In this document: positions 1-7,223 of the stretch, one piece after another | Numbering within the stretch: position 1 is the first letter of the stretch | How the letters are laid out: each line of letters begins with the position of its first letter | Origin: Alistipes sp. CAG:435 | Lineage (GTDB): Bacteria; Bacteroidota; Bacteroidia; Bacteroidales; UBA932 | Reading direction: 5' to 3' | DNA: 31,976 nt | Assembly: GCA_000433355.1 (NCBI GenBank) | Contig: FR893133.1 | Coordinates: forward strand, 1 to 31,976 | Position numbers and translations under genes: made by a program | The notes under the pieces: model-generated | Database searches by the model: none | Told to the model about the DNA's origin: nothing | The model's input: the letters and a program-made list of their open reading frames with translations, nothing else

Positions 1-66
1 GAGCCCCCAAAATGAAGCAGGTTATTTTTTAACATTTACTAAGTGTCAATTTACATATCAATTTTG

Positions 67-74
67 TATATTTG
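67..74 (+). promoter_or_regulatory. candidate -7 promoter element upstream of aminopeptidase P
   Basis: TATATTTG matches the Bacteroidota -7 consensus TAnnTTTG. It lies 82 bases before the ATG at 157, which would give a leader of about 75 bases. No clear TTG -33 element stands 18-20 bases upstream, so the call rests on the -7 box alone. Confidence 0.4.
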
Positions 75-156
75 TAATTGAGGCCTTGGCTGTCACGGAG
101 GTTCTGTGGCCGCAGACAGGGCTTACCGAAGTTCAATCACATAAAGACCTAAGAAT

Positions 157-1599
157 ATGTTCGCAAAGGAGATCTACATCGCAAGACGCAAGGCTCTGTT
201 GGAGAAGATGGCGCAGACCGCTCCGCAGGGGAAGCGTGGAATAGCCCTGTTCGTGGGCAACGTCGAAGCGGCCGCCCAGTACAAGGACAACGCCTATAAA
301 TTCCGTCAGGACTCATCCTGGCTGTACTATTTCGGACTCGACGAGCCACGCTATGCGGCCATCCTGGACCTTGACAGCGGAGAGGAGACCATCTTCGCCG
401 ACGATGTGGAGATCGGAGACATCATCTGGATGGGACCTCAGCCATCGGTCGCCTCCAAGGCCGCCGAGGTTGGCGTAAATCATTCAGCATCTTACGGTTC
501 TCTGAACATCGCCGTCACTAAGGCTTTGGCCACAGGCAGGAATATTCATTTCCTTCCTCCGAGCCGCTACTACAACACGATGAAACTCGCCGCCCTTGTG
601 GGAATATCCAATGAGGATGTGGCCCGTGTCGCCCCTATCGACGAGGACGGCGGCAAGCACGCCTCCAAGGAACTCGTGCAGGCTGTCATCTCGATGAGGC
701 TTGTCAAGGAACAGTGCGAGATCGAGCAGATCGACGATGCCGGAGCTCTCGGACAGAGGATGCATACTGTGGCCCGCAACAGCGTCAAGGTCGGGATCAT
801 CGAGCAGGAGATTGTCGGCAAGATGGAGGGTGTGACCCTCAGCGAAGGTTGGGGCGTGTCGTTCCCGACAATCCTTACCCAGCATGGTGAGACTCTGCAC
901 AATCATCTGCACGACAAGGTCATCGAGCCAGGCAAGCTGATGGTGATCGACGCCGGTGCCGAGAATAATATGCACTACGCCTCTGATTTCACCCGCACCC
1001 TGCCGACCAGCGGCAAGTTCACCCAGAAGCAGAGGGACATCTATCAGATAGTCTGCGACTGCAACGAGTTGGCGTTCAATCTGACAAAGCCGGGAGTCGC
1101 CTATAGGGACGTTCATCTGGCCGTCGCCAAGCTGATGCTGGAGGATCTCAGATCTCTGGACATCGTGCGCGGCAATCTGGACAATATGCTTCACGAAGGC
1201 ATCGCCGGACTGTTCCAGCCTCACGGACTCGGCCACAATATGGGACTTGACGTTCACGACATGGAGGACCTCGGAGAGGATCTCGTGGGTTACGATCCGG
1301 ATCAGAAACGCTCCACGCAGCTCGGCCTCGGCAGCCTCAGAATGGCACGCCGACTTGTTCCGGGCAATGTCATCACAGATGAGCCGGGAATATACTTCAT
1401 TCCGGCCCTCATCGAGAAATGGAAGAGCGAGAAGCGCGACAAGGGCTTCGTGAACTATTACAAGCTGGAGCACGACTACCTCGACTTCGGTGGCATCCGT
1501 CTGGAGGACGATGTGCTTGTGACAGAGGACGGCGCGCGCCGCACAGGCCCGAACCGCCTTCCGATCCAGCCGGACGATGTCGAGGCCGCTATGGCTTAG
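157..1599 (+). CDS. pepP: Xaa-Pro aminopeptidase (aminopeptidase P, M24B)
   Basis: A metalloaminopeptidase that removes an N-terminal residue preceding proline, probably in the cytoplasm. The 480 residues show an N-terminal AMP_N-type domain (about 1-170) and a C-terminal pita-bread M24 domain. All five expected metal ligands are visible: D265 (VIDAGAEN), D277 (SDFTRT), H360 (PHGLGHNMG), E409 (DEPGIY) and E450 (RLEDDVLVT). H356 in the same PHGLGH segment is also conserved. There is no signal peptide. The ATG at 157 starts a sensible N-terminus, and length fits the family. The DUF456 gene follows after 24 bases and the D-lactate dehydrogenase 2 bases after that, so the three may share a transcript; no functional link is obvious. 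The family call is secure; the exact substrate range is not determinable. Confidence 0.93.
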   Translation: MFAKEIYIARRKALLEKMAQTAPQGKRGIALFVGNVEAAAQYKDNAYKFRQDSSWLYYFGLDEPRYAAILDLDSGEETIFADDVEIGDIIWMGPQPSVASKAAEVGVNHSASYGSLNIAVTKALATGRNIHFLPPSRYYNTMKLAALVGISNEDVARVAPIDEDGGKHASKELVQAVISMRLVKEQCEIEQIDDAGALGQRMHTVARNSVKVGIIEQEIVGKMEGVTLSEGWGVSFPTILTQHGETLHNHLHDKVIEPGKLMVIDAGAENNMHYASDFTRTLPTSGKFTQKQRDIYQIVCDCNELAFNLTKPGVAYRDVHLAVAKLMLEDLRSLDIVRGNLDNMLHEGIAGLFQPHGLGHNMGLDVHDMEDLGEDLVGYDPDQKRSTQLGLGSLRMARRLVPGNVITDEPGIYFIPALIEKWKSEKRDKGFVNYYKLEHDYLDFGGIRLEDDVLVTEDGARRTGPNRLPIQPDDVEAAMA

Positions 1600-1623
1600 C
1601 CGGTAACCTCGCGGATTTAAACA

Positions 1624-2118
1624 ATGAGCGTTTTGGTCATCATCCTTGCCGTGCTGGCAGGAGTGGTCGGCATCATCGGGAGTGTTGTTCCCGCGTTGCC
1701 CGGTCCTCCTGTCAGCTGGGTCGGGCTGATGATTCTCTATTTCTGGGGCAAAGGCACGAACGGAGCCGGAGAACCGATGTCGCTGACATTTCTGCTCGTC
1801 TGGCTGGGAATCACTGCGGCCGTGACGATCATCGACTACATTGTGCCGTCCTGGTTCACCAAGGTCACGGGCGGAACTAAAGCCGCTGGCCGGGGAGCTA
1901 TGGCCGGGATGCTTGTCGGCCTCTTCGTCCCGCCGGTCGGAATCATCCTCGGCACTCTTCTTGGAGCGTTTCTCGCCGAGTTGGTTTTCGCTGACAAGAA
2001 CGGCTGGGAATCCGCCAAATCCGCCCTCGGAGCCTTTATGGGATTCCTTTGCGGAACCGGCATCAAGTTGATTGCCAGCGGAATGATGATGTATTACATA
2101 GTAGTGTATCTTACTTGA
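1624..2118 (+). CDS. DUF456 family small membrane protein
   Basis: A 164-residue, glycine-rich, very hydrophobic protein with several predicted membrane segments: residues about 3-22, about 30-42, a segment near 60-75, and a paired C-terminal set ending at the stop. The opening run of V/I/L/G with a conserved-looking PALPGPPVSW loop, and the GxxxG-rich segment LVGLFVPPVGIILGTLLGA, fit DUF456. The function of the family is unknown to me. It sits 24 bases after pepP and its stop is 2 bases before the ATG of the D-lactate dehydrogenase, so it is very likely cotranscribed and translationally coupled with that gene. Confidence 0.8.
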   Translation: MSVLVIILAVLAGVVGIIGSVVPALPGPPVSWVGLMILYFWGKGTNGAGEPMSLTFLLVWLGITAAVTIIDYIVPSWFTKVTGGTKAAGRGAMAGMLVGLFVPPVGIILGTLLGAFLAELVFADKNGWESAKSALGAFMGFLCGTGIKLIASGMMMYYIVVYLT

Positions 2119-2120
2119 AT

Positions 2121-5100
2121 ATGGAAGAGAAATATTCACGTTTCCTTGAGGAAGTAGGGAAATTCGTGCCCAAGAACGCACTCTACACCGATGAGATAAG
2201 GCGCTTCGCCTGGGGCACCGACGCTGGTTTCTACAGGCTTGTGCCGAAGATTGTCATCCGGTCGTCCAATGAGAAAGAAGTCTCGAAGATCCTTGAGGCG
2301 GCATCGAAGTTTGATGTCCCGGTGACTTTTCGTGCCGCCGGAACCAGCCTTTCGGGTCAGGCTGTCAGCGATTCCGTGCTGATCGTGGCGGGAAAGAACT
2401 GGGAAAGATACATGGTTTCGGAGGACGCTTCCGAGATAACCCTCGAACCGGGAATCGTAGGGGCGAGGGTGAACGCCATCCTGAAGCCTTATGGTCGGAA
2501 ATTCGGCCCGGATCCGGCCTCGATCGGAAGTTGTATGGTCGGCGGAATCGTGATGAACAACGCTTCCGGAATGAGCTGCGGAACCCACGCCAACAGCGAC
2601 AAGGAACTGGAGAGCGTGCGGATGGTCTTTGCTGACGGAACGGTGCTGGACACGGGGGACGAGACCTCCAGAGAGGCTTTCCGCGCCGGACATCCGGAAT
2701 TCATCAAAGGAATCGAGGAACTGAGGGACGGAATCCTTGCCGACAAGGAACTCTCTGAACGCATAAGGTACAAATACTCAATAAAGAACGTCACCGGACT
2801 CAACATATTCCCTTTCATCAGGTTTGAAGATCCGTTCGACATAATCGCCCATTTGCTGGTCGGCTCCGAGGGTACGCTGGCGTTTATGAGCCAGGTCACG
2901 ATGAAGACTCTGCCGCTGCCGTCCAAGGAAGCTTCAGCGATGGTCTATTTCGGGACGATAAGGGAGGCTGCCGAGGCCGTTGTGGCGCTCAGAAAAGAAA
3001 TCAATCCTGCGGTGCTTGATGCCGCTGAACTGCTTGACAAACGGTCGCTTGCGTCAGTAGATGACCCGATGCTTAATGAATATCCCGACAAGGATCTGAC
3101 CGCTCTCCTGCTTCGCGTCACGGGTGCTGACCAGACGGACTTGGATGCCAACATCGGCAAACTCTCCGAGGTTCTGCGCCGTTTTGCCGTACTGAATGAC
3201 GCGGAGGGCAACTCGTTCATATTCAGTAGCGATCCTGCCATTACGGGGAACTACTGGGCCATCCGTTCGGGAATATTTCCGTCCGTCGGTGGAATGCGCC
3301 GCGAGGGGACGACCTGCCTTATCGAGGACATCGCCTTCCACATCGAGGATCTGCCAGACGCGACGGTGGATCTTTCGGCGCTGCTGGACAGGCATGGCTA
3401 CGACGATTCCTGCATCTACGGCCACGCCCTTGAGGGCAACTTCCATTTCATCATCAACCAGTCGTTTGATTCCGAGGCGGAGGTGAGGCGCTATGAGGCG
3501 ATGATCCGCGACGTGGCGGAGATGGTGGTCGGGAAATATGACGGCTCCTTGAAGGCCGAGCACGGAACGGGCAGGAATATGGCTCCGTTCGTGAAGTACG
3601 AGTGGGGCGAGAAGGCGTTCGGGATAATGAAGCGGGTGAAGGAACTGTTTGACCCTCACGGGCTTCTGAATCCTGGTGTGATCTTCAACGATGATCCGGA
3701 GTGCTTCTTGAAGAATTTCAAGGCGTTGCCGGTGCTGAAACCGTGGGCGGATGACAGCAAGGCTGTCGAGCCTGAGTTGGCGGAGATCTACAAGAAACTG
3801 AACAAATGCATCGAGTGCGGATTCTGCGAGGTGAACTGCCTTTCCTGCGGCTTCACGCTTTCGTCCCGGACCAGGATCGCCACGCAACGTGAGATCACCG
3901 CCCTGCGGGAGTTGCCGGATCCGACCGCCTCGGAACAGACTCGTCTGCGGACGCTTGAGAAGGAATATTCCTACACGGGGGAGCAGACTTGCGCCGGGGA
4001 CGGCCTCTGCTCAACCTCGTGTCCGATGGGCATCAATGTCGCCGACCTGACTCATCAGCTGAGGAGGGTGAATATGCCCGCGGGCTCTTTCGGCCACGGT
4101 TTCTGGAACTTCGTCGCCGGTCATTACGCCGGAGTCAAGAGTGGCCTTCGCGGCGCTTTGAGGATGGCCACGGCCGGCGAGACCGTGCTTGGTGACCTTG
4201 CCATGAGCGGCCTATGCCGCTGGCTGCACAACGCCATACGTATTCCGCTTTGGACTCCTGCCACCCCTAAGGCCTATAATATTCCTAAATCGCTCAGGGC
4301 TTTGGTAAGTTCCGCAGCCTTTGGCCACGATGGCGCTTCGACTGTCGAAGCGGCCACGGGACCGGCCAGGTCGGGGAGCCTGTCCAAGCGCCCGGACTCG
4401 CAAACATCCGAAGCGGCCACAGGAATGCCGACCGTCTGCACGGTAGTCTATTTCCCGAGCTGCATCAACCAGATGATGGGGCTTCCGAAGCATCACCACG
4501 CCGTGGACAAGCCTCTCGTCAAGGAGATGGTGTCGCTGTTGGGCAAAGCGGGCTACGAGGTCATATTCCCGGAGAATATGTCGTCCCTTTGTTGCGGTAC
4601 GATCTGGGAAAGCAAAGGAATGCCCGAAATCGCCGACAGAAAGACCAAGGAACTCGAGGATGCACTTTGGAAAGCCAGCGAGGAAGGCCGCTACCCTGTC
4701 CTTTGCGACCAAAGCCCCTGCCTTCATCGTATGGAGCACAAGATCAAGAAGATGCGGCTCTACGAACCGTCCGAATTCATCCTTGGTTTCCTGACCGACA
4801 GGCTGGACTTCCACCAGACCGACACCCCGGTAGCCATTCATCTCACCTGCTCGATGCGCCTGATGCACAAGACCGGCAAGATGCTTGAACTTGCCCGCAT
4901 GTGCTCCACCAACGTGATTGTTCCAGAAGGCGTAGGCTGCTGCGGTTTCGCCGGCGACAAAGGAATGACCCACCCGGAACTCAACAAGTACGCCCTTCGC
5001 AAGCTAAAAGCCCAGGTCAAAGGCGTCCCGGTCGGCTACTCCAACAGCCGCACTTGCGAGATCGGCCTTGCCACCAACTCCGGCATCCCGTACGTCTCCA

Positions 5101-5144
5101 TCGCCTACCTCGTCAACCGCTGCACCACCGCCAAAAATGTGTAA
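2121..5144 (+). CDS. D-lactate dehydrogenase-type FAD/Fe-S fusion protein
   Basis: A probable respiratory D-2-hydroxyacid (D-lactate) dehydrogenase passing electrons from FAD through Fe-S centres. The ATG at 2121, 2 bases after the DUF456 stop, is preferred over an upstream TTG at 2049 that overlaps that gene. The 1007 residues contain an FAD-binding PCMH fold (AGTSLSGQAV, residues about 72-81), an FAD-oxidase C-terminal domain (EHGTGRNMAPF near 480), a ferredoxin motif at C563 (CIECGFCEVNCLSCG), a second cysteine cluster C624/C630/C634 (CAGDGLCSTSCPMG), and two CCG cysteine pairs, C824-C825 and C940-C941, as in GlpC-like reductases. The order matches Dld-II type enzymes. It is some tens of residues longer than I expect for the family. 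The extra length includes a low-complexity linker (about 730-773) encoded by palindromic, internally repeated DNA. A glycolate or 2-hydroxyglutarate substrate cannot be excluded. Confidence 0.85.
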   Translation: MEEKYSRFLEEVGKFVPKNALYTDEIRRFAWGTDAGFYRLVPKIVIRSSNEKEVSKILEAASKFDVPVTFRAAGTSLSGQAVSDSVLIVAGKNWERYMVSEDASEITLEPGIVGARVNAILKPYGRKFGPDPASIGSCMVGGIVMNNASGMSCGTHANSDKELESVRMVFADGTVLDTGDETSREAFRAGHPEFIKGIEELRDGILADKELSERIRYKYSIKNVTGLNIFPFIRFEDPFDIIAHLLVGSEGTLAFMSQVTMKTLPLPSKEASAMVYFGTIREAAEAVVALRKEINPAVLDAAELLDKRSLASVDDPMLNEYPDKDLTALLLRVTGADQTDLDANIGKLSEVLRRFAVLNDAEGNSFIFSSDPAITGNYWAIRSGIFPSVGGMRREGTTCLIEDIAFHIEDLPDATVDLSALLDRHGYDDSCIYGHALEGNFHFIINQSFDSEAEVRRYEAMIRDVAEMVVGKYDGSLKAEHGTGRNMAPFVKYEWGEKAFGIMKRVKELFDPHGLLNPGVIFNDDPECFLKNFKALPVLKPWADDSKAVEPELAEIYKKLNKCIECGFCEVNCLSCGFTLSSRTRIATQREITALRELPDPTASEQTRLRTLEKEYSYTGEQTCAGDGLCSTSCPMGINVADLTHQLRRVNMPAGSFGHGFWNFVAGHYAGVKSGLRGALRMATAGETVLGDLAMSGLCRWLHNAIRIPLWTPATPKAYNIPKSLRALVSSAAFGHDGASTVEAATGPARSGSLSKRPDSQTSEAATGMPTVCTVVYFPSCINQMMGLPKHHHAVDKPLVKEMVSLLGKAGYEVIFPENMSSLCCGTIWESKGMPEIADRKTKELEDALWKASEEGRYPVLCDQSPCLHRMEHKIKKMRLYEPSEFILGFLTDRLDFHQTDTPVAIHLTCSMRLMHKTGKMLELARMCSTNVIVPEGVGCCGFAGDKGMTHPELNKYALRKLKAQVKGVPVGYSNSRTCEIGLATNSGIPYVSIAYLVNRCTTAKNV
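4309..4440 (+). repeat. repeat-rich linker-coding DNA inside the D-lactate dehydrogenase gene
   Basis: An 8-bp inverted repeat, CGCTTCGA/TCGAAGCG, lies at 4334-4341 and 4345-4352. The words CGAAGCGGCCACGGGA and CGAAGCGGCCACAGGA occur as a direct repeat about 60 bases apart, encoding VEAATG and SEAATG. A stretch reading GGAGCCTGTCCAAGCG recalls the GAGCCTGTCGAAG core of the dispersed palindrome seen elsewhere in this window. The encoded peptide is Ala/Ser/Gly/Pro-rich and falls between the Fe-S domain and the first CCG domain. I infer an in-frame insertion of repeat-derived DNA. Confidence 0.5.
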
Positions 5145-5193
5145 CGGATCAGTGGACAATCTTGACATCTGACACAGAAACTCCTTTTTGTAC

Positions 5194-5277
5194 ACCGAGC
5201 GATCATCTCGGTCGCATACAATCACCTTTTCGGTCGCTGAGCGATCACCTCGGCGTTCACTGAGCCTGTCGAAGTGA
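5194..5277 (+). repeat. cluster of three REP-like palindromes
   Basis: Three hairpin-forming units follow one another: ACCGAG/CTCGGT (5194-5212), GGTCGC-TGA-GCGATC (5232-5246, one G-T pair), and the dispersed palindrome CACTGAGCCTGTCGAAGTG (5258-5276, flanked by T and A). The last is shared with 6551, 16047 and, with one base change, 26450. The cluster lies about 50 bases beyond the D-lactate dehydrogenase stop, where it could also act as a transcript end or mRNA stabiliser. Confidence 0.8.
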
Positions 5278-5560
5278 TCTGTTTCCATGTGTGCCGTAAC
5301 CGTTATGGATAGTGTAAAGTATTGGGTAATAATGGATAACGCTGCTGCCTTTAGTCGGTTCCTGCCAAAGAGGAGTTGCTATCTGATTCATTAAGAATAT
5401 CTTACCTGTCACTCACTCTGTATCAATTGGTGGTGATTAATGCGCTGGTTTTCAGAAATATAGCTATTACTCTTCCGCTTGATCTCACCGAAGGGAAGTG
5501 CTCAAGATATTCATCAGCAACCATTTACTCTTCACGGCTACAGAATCGAAGAATATTCAG

Positions 5561-5568
5561 TATCTTTG
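5561..5568 (+). promoter_or_regulatory. -7 promoter element immediately before rsmA
   Basis: TATCTTTG is an exact TAnnTTTG match and ends only 5 bases before the ATG at 5574. With the usual few-base distance from this box to the transcript start, the mRNA would begin at or next to the initiation codon. No TTG is seen 18-20 bases upstream, so promoter strength is uncertain. Confidence 0.55.
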
Positions 5569-5573
5569 CCCCT

Positions 5574-6329
5574 ATGGAAGTACGTGCGAAAAAGGCGCTC
5601 GGGCAGCATTTTCTGACTGACCAGAGCATTGCAAAGAACATAGTCGGAGCCCTTACCGGGCATCAGGCGTTGGAGGTCGGCCCTGGAATGGGAGTCCTGA
5701 CCCAGTACCTGCTGCCACGTCCGGAGTTGGCGTTGAAGGTCATCGAAATCGATAACGAGTCTGTTGTCTATCTGAAGAAGCATTTCCCGAAATTGGGTGA
5801 CAACCTGATTGAGGGTGACTTCATTAAGATGGATCTTGACGGCATCTTCGAGGGGGAATATTCAGTGATCGGGAACTTCCCGTACAACATCTCCTCGCAG
5901 ATATTCTTCAAGATTCTTGAGCACCGCGACCGCATTCCTGAAGTGGTCTGCATGATCCAGAAGGAGGTCGCAGAGCGCATCGCCGAGAAGCCCGGCACCA
6001 AGACCTACGGCATCCTGTCCGTCTTCCTTCAGGCATGGTATGACATTGAATATCTTTTCACAGTGGGTTCGGGCGCGTTCAATCCTCCGCCTAAGGTCCA
6101 GTCCGCCGTGATCCGCCTGACCCGCAATTCCCGCACATCCCTCGGTTGCGATGAAAAGCTTTTCCGCACGGTAGTGAAGACCGCCTTCGGCCAGCGCCGC
6201 AAGACCCTTCGCAATTCCCTCAAGCCGTTGATCCGGCCGGATCTTTTGTCCGATCCTGTCTTCGACCTGCGTCCCGAGCGTCTGAGCGTGGAGAATTTCG
6301 TGGCATTAACATTGAAACTTCAGCGTTAA
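5574..6329 (+). CDS. rsmA: 16S rRNA (adenine1518-N6/adenine1519-N6)-dimethyltransferase
   Basis: RsmA (KsgA) dimethylates two adjacent adenines in helix 45 of 16S rRNA during late 30S assembly, using S-adenosylmethionine. The 251-residue product opens MEVRAKKALGQHFLTDQ, matching the K-x-LGQHFL N-terminus of the family, which fixes the ATG at 5574. The SAM loop (LEVGPGMGVLTQYL), the acidic ribose-binding IEIDNES and the catalytic NFPYNISS motif are all present in order. The C-terminal part carries the FNPPPKVQSAVIRL and FGQRRKTLRNSL signatures. The gene stands alone, with a -7 box 5 bases before its start, and is followed by tRNA-Ser. Function is secure; the leaderless transcript is inference. 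Confidence 0.95.
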   Translation: MEVRAKKALGQHFLTDQSIAKNIVGALTGHQALEVGPGMGVLTQYLLPRPELALKVIEIDNESVVYLKKHFPKLGDNLIEGDFIKMDLDGIFEGEYSVIGNFPYNISSQIFFKILEHRDRIPEVVCMIQKEVAERIAEKPGTKTYGILSVFLQAWYDIEYLFTVGSGAFNPPPKVQSAVIRLTRNSRTSLGCDEKLFRTVVKTAFGQRRKTLRNSLKPLIRPDLLSDPVFDLRPERLSVENFVALTLKLQR

Positions 6330-6344
6330 TTTTTCGCAAGATTC

Positions 6345-6373
6345 TTGGAAAACAAGAAAAATTTGTATCTTTG
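6345..6373 (+). promoter_or_regulatory. promoter of tRNA-Ser
   Basis: TTG at 6345-6347, an 18-base spacer and TATCTTTG at 6366-6373 form a complete Bacteroidota-type -33/-7 promoter, 49 bases before the mature tRNA 5' end. Confidence 0.75.
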
Positions 6374-6422
6374 TAGTCCAAATAGCGACGAAAGGTTTGA
6401 CAACCGTTCGGCCAGAACATCC

Positions 6423-6509
6423 GGAGAGGTGGGAGAGTGGCTGAATCCACAGGTTTGCTAAACCTGCATACGGGTAACCGTATCACGAGTTCGAATCTCG
6501 TTCTCTCCG
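6423..6509 (+). tRNA. tRNA-Ser (anticodon GCT)
   Basis: An 87-base class II tRNA. The acceptor stem GGAGAGG pairs with TCTCTCC (one G-T pair), followed by discriminator G as expected for serine. The anticodon stem CAGGT/ACCTG encloses loop TTGCTAA with anticodon GCT at 6457-6459, reading AGC/AGU. A long variable arm (ATACGG-GTAA-CCGTAT) and the T arm with GTTCGAATC are clear. CCA is not encoded at the 3' end. It has its own promoter upstream and a hairpin terminator 7 bases downstream. Confidence 0.97.
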
Positions 6510-6516
6510 CAAAAAA

Positions 6517-6547
6517 GGTCCTGCAGAAATTTCTGCGGGACCTTTTT
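6517..6547 (+). terminator. intrinsic terminator after tRNA-Ser
   Basis: A 13-bp stem, GGTCCTGCAGAAA/TTTCTGCGGGACC (one G-T pair; the innermost pairs must open to form a loop), is followed by TTTTT at 6543-6547. It begins 7 bases after the tRNA. Confidence 0.88.
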
Positions 6548-6550
6548 GGA

Positions 6551-6571
6551 TCACTGAGCCTGTCGAAGTGA
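6551..6571 (+). repeat. REP-like dispersed palindrome, copy 2
   Basis: The core CACTGAGCCTGTCGAAGTG, flanked by T and A, is identical to the copies at 5257 and 16047. TCACT pairs with AGTGA around an 11-base GAGCCTGTCGA loop. It lies 4 bases after the T-run of the tRNA terminator. Confidence 0.85.
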
Positions 6572-6767
6572 CCAGCCTGTATACCGAATTGTGGACTTTA
6601 TTATGTTTATTATCAAATGATCAGCTATCTGTCTTTGGTGGGTTTACGCTAAGGCCGATGTGTTATCTGCTTGATTAAAAGCATGTTGTATGCCACCGGC
6701 TGATACATAAGTGGCGATGGAGAATGACACTCCTACGGGAACTGTCGCAAATCAACTGAGGGGTGAA

Positions 6768-7006
6768 AGGTAATAAGGCTGACTCAAAAGCCACGAGGAT
6801 CGGAGCGAAGCGACCGAAGGGGGTCGGGGAATTCTTTCCCCGTGCCCCTCTGGGGCTGTCCCGTAGGGACTGGGGGTTGAAGGTTTAGGCGGCCTATCAG
6901 TTTGTCTTCTGACAAACTGATAGGCCGCCGCTTTCCCCAAAGCGACGGCCTGTTGTATATAAAACGAACTTAACAAATAGACAACAAAAAGAACTTTTGT
7001 CTGTCC
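6768..7006 (-). ncRNA. candidate structured RNA made of consecutive hairpins
   Basis: Five perfect hairpins stand almost end to end: CGGGGAA-TTCT-TTCCCCG (6825-6842), GCCCC-TCT-GGGGC (6844-6856), GTCCC-GTA-GGGAC with a tight 3-base loop (6858-6870), a 19-bp stem GGCGGCCTATCAGTTTGTC closed by TTCT (6888-6929), and GCTTT-CCCC-AAAGC (6930-6943). A complete promoter reading leftwards lies just to the right (-7 box 7012-7019), so a minus-strand transcript starting near 7006 would contain them all. The leftmost part, GGCTGACTCAAAAGCC at 6778-6793, could be a weak ending hairpin or an old insertion-sequence terminus. No coding frame explains the structure. RNA status, strand and ends are inference; a palindromic mobile remnant is the main alternative. 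Confidence 0.5.
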
Positions 7007-7011
7007 AAGGA

Positions 7012-7043
7012 CAAAGGTATCAAGATTTATCGAATATCCAAAA
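7012..7043 (-). promoter_or_regulatory. leftward promoter in front of the multi-hairpin element
   Basis: On the minus strand TTTTG (7039-7043) is followed by exactly 19 bases and TACCTTTG (7012-7019). This is one of the best matches to the Bacteroidota -33/-7 pattern in the window, and no protein gene lies downstream of it. Confidence 0.65.
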
Positions 7044-7223
7044 CTTTTTCGTAATTTTTTAAAACGATTTTTGCGTCAATTGTTCATGAAAGCACCGTTG
7101 TTTGCTTACAGATTGATGCAAAATGCCGCTTCGAGACACTTCTGAGGGGGATTCTGTGCAAGATGATCCGGCGATGTTCCGTCTGGACCGCACCATTGGT
7201 GGCGGCAAGATTTAAAAGGTTTT

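Larger units (their letters stand above)
5145..5573. other. non-coding gap between D-lactate dehydrogenase and rsmA
   Basis: 429 bases with no convincing gene. The first part (5194-5277) is a cluster of short palindromes. From about 5280 to 5560 the DNA is more AT-rich and I see only the -7 box directly in front of rsmA. An open frame running into rsmA from a TTG at 5376 has no homology-like content before the RsmA start and is not counted as coding. Confidence 0.6.
6510..7223. other. gene-free stretch between tRNA-Ser and the AraC gene
   Basis: 714 bases without a supportable protein gene. In order it holds the tRNA terminator (6517-6547), a REP-like palindrome (6551-6571), about 200 bases in which I see nothing (6572-6767), a multi-hairpin element (6768-6943), a leftward promoter (7012-7043), and an AT-rich tail up to the AraC stop. 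A 30-codon open frame at 7123-7215 (+) has no recognisable content. Confidence 0.6.

Noticed and set aside
484..2181. 565-codon open frame on the minus strand opposite pepP and the DUF456 gene
   Set aside because: It is antisense to two well-supported genes and its translation is rich in His, Asp and Arg with no recognisable domain; a shadow of biased codon use.
6752..6976. 74-codon minus-strand frame across the multi-hairpin element
   Set aside because: Its sequence is explained by the five palindromes; the protein is low-complexity and matches no family I know.
7123..7215. 30-codon plus-strand frame ending FRLDRTIGGGKI
   Set aside because: Codon use looks gene-like and it could be a C-terminal relic, but it has no recognisable family, no promoter and lies directly beside the AraC stop.
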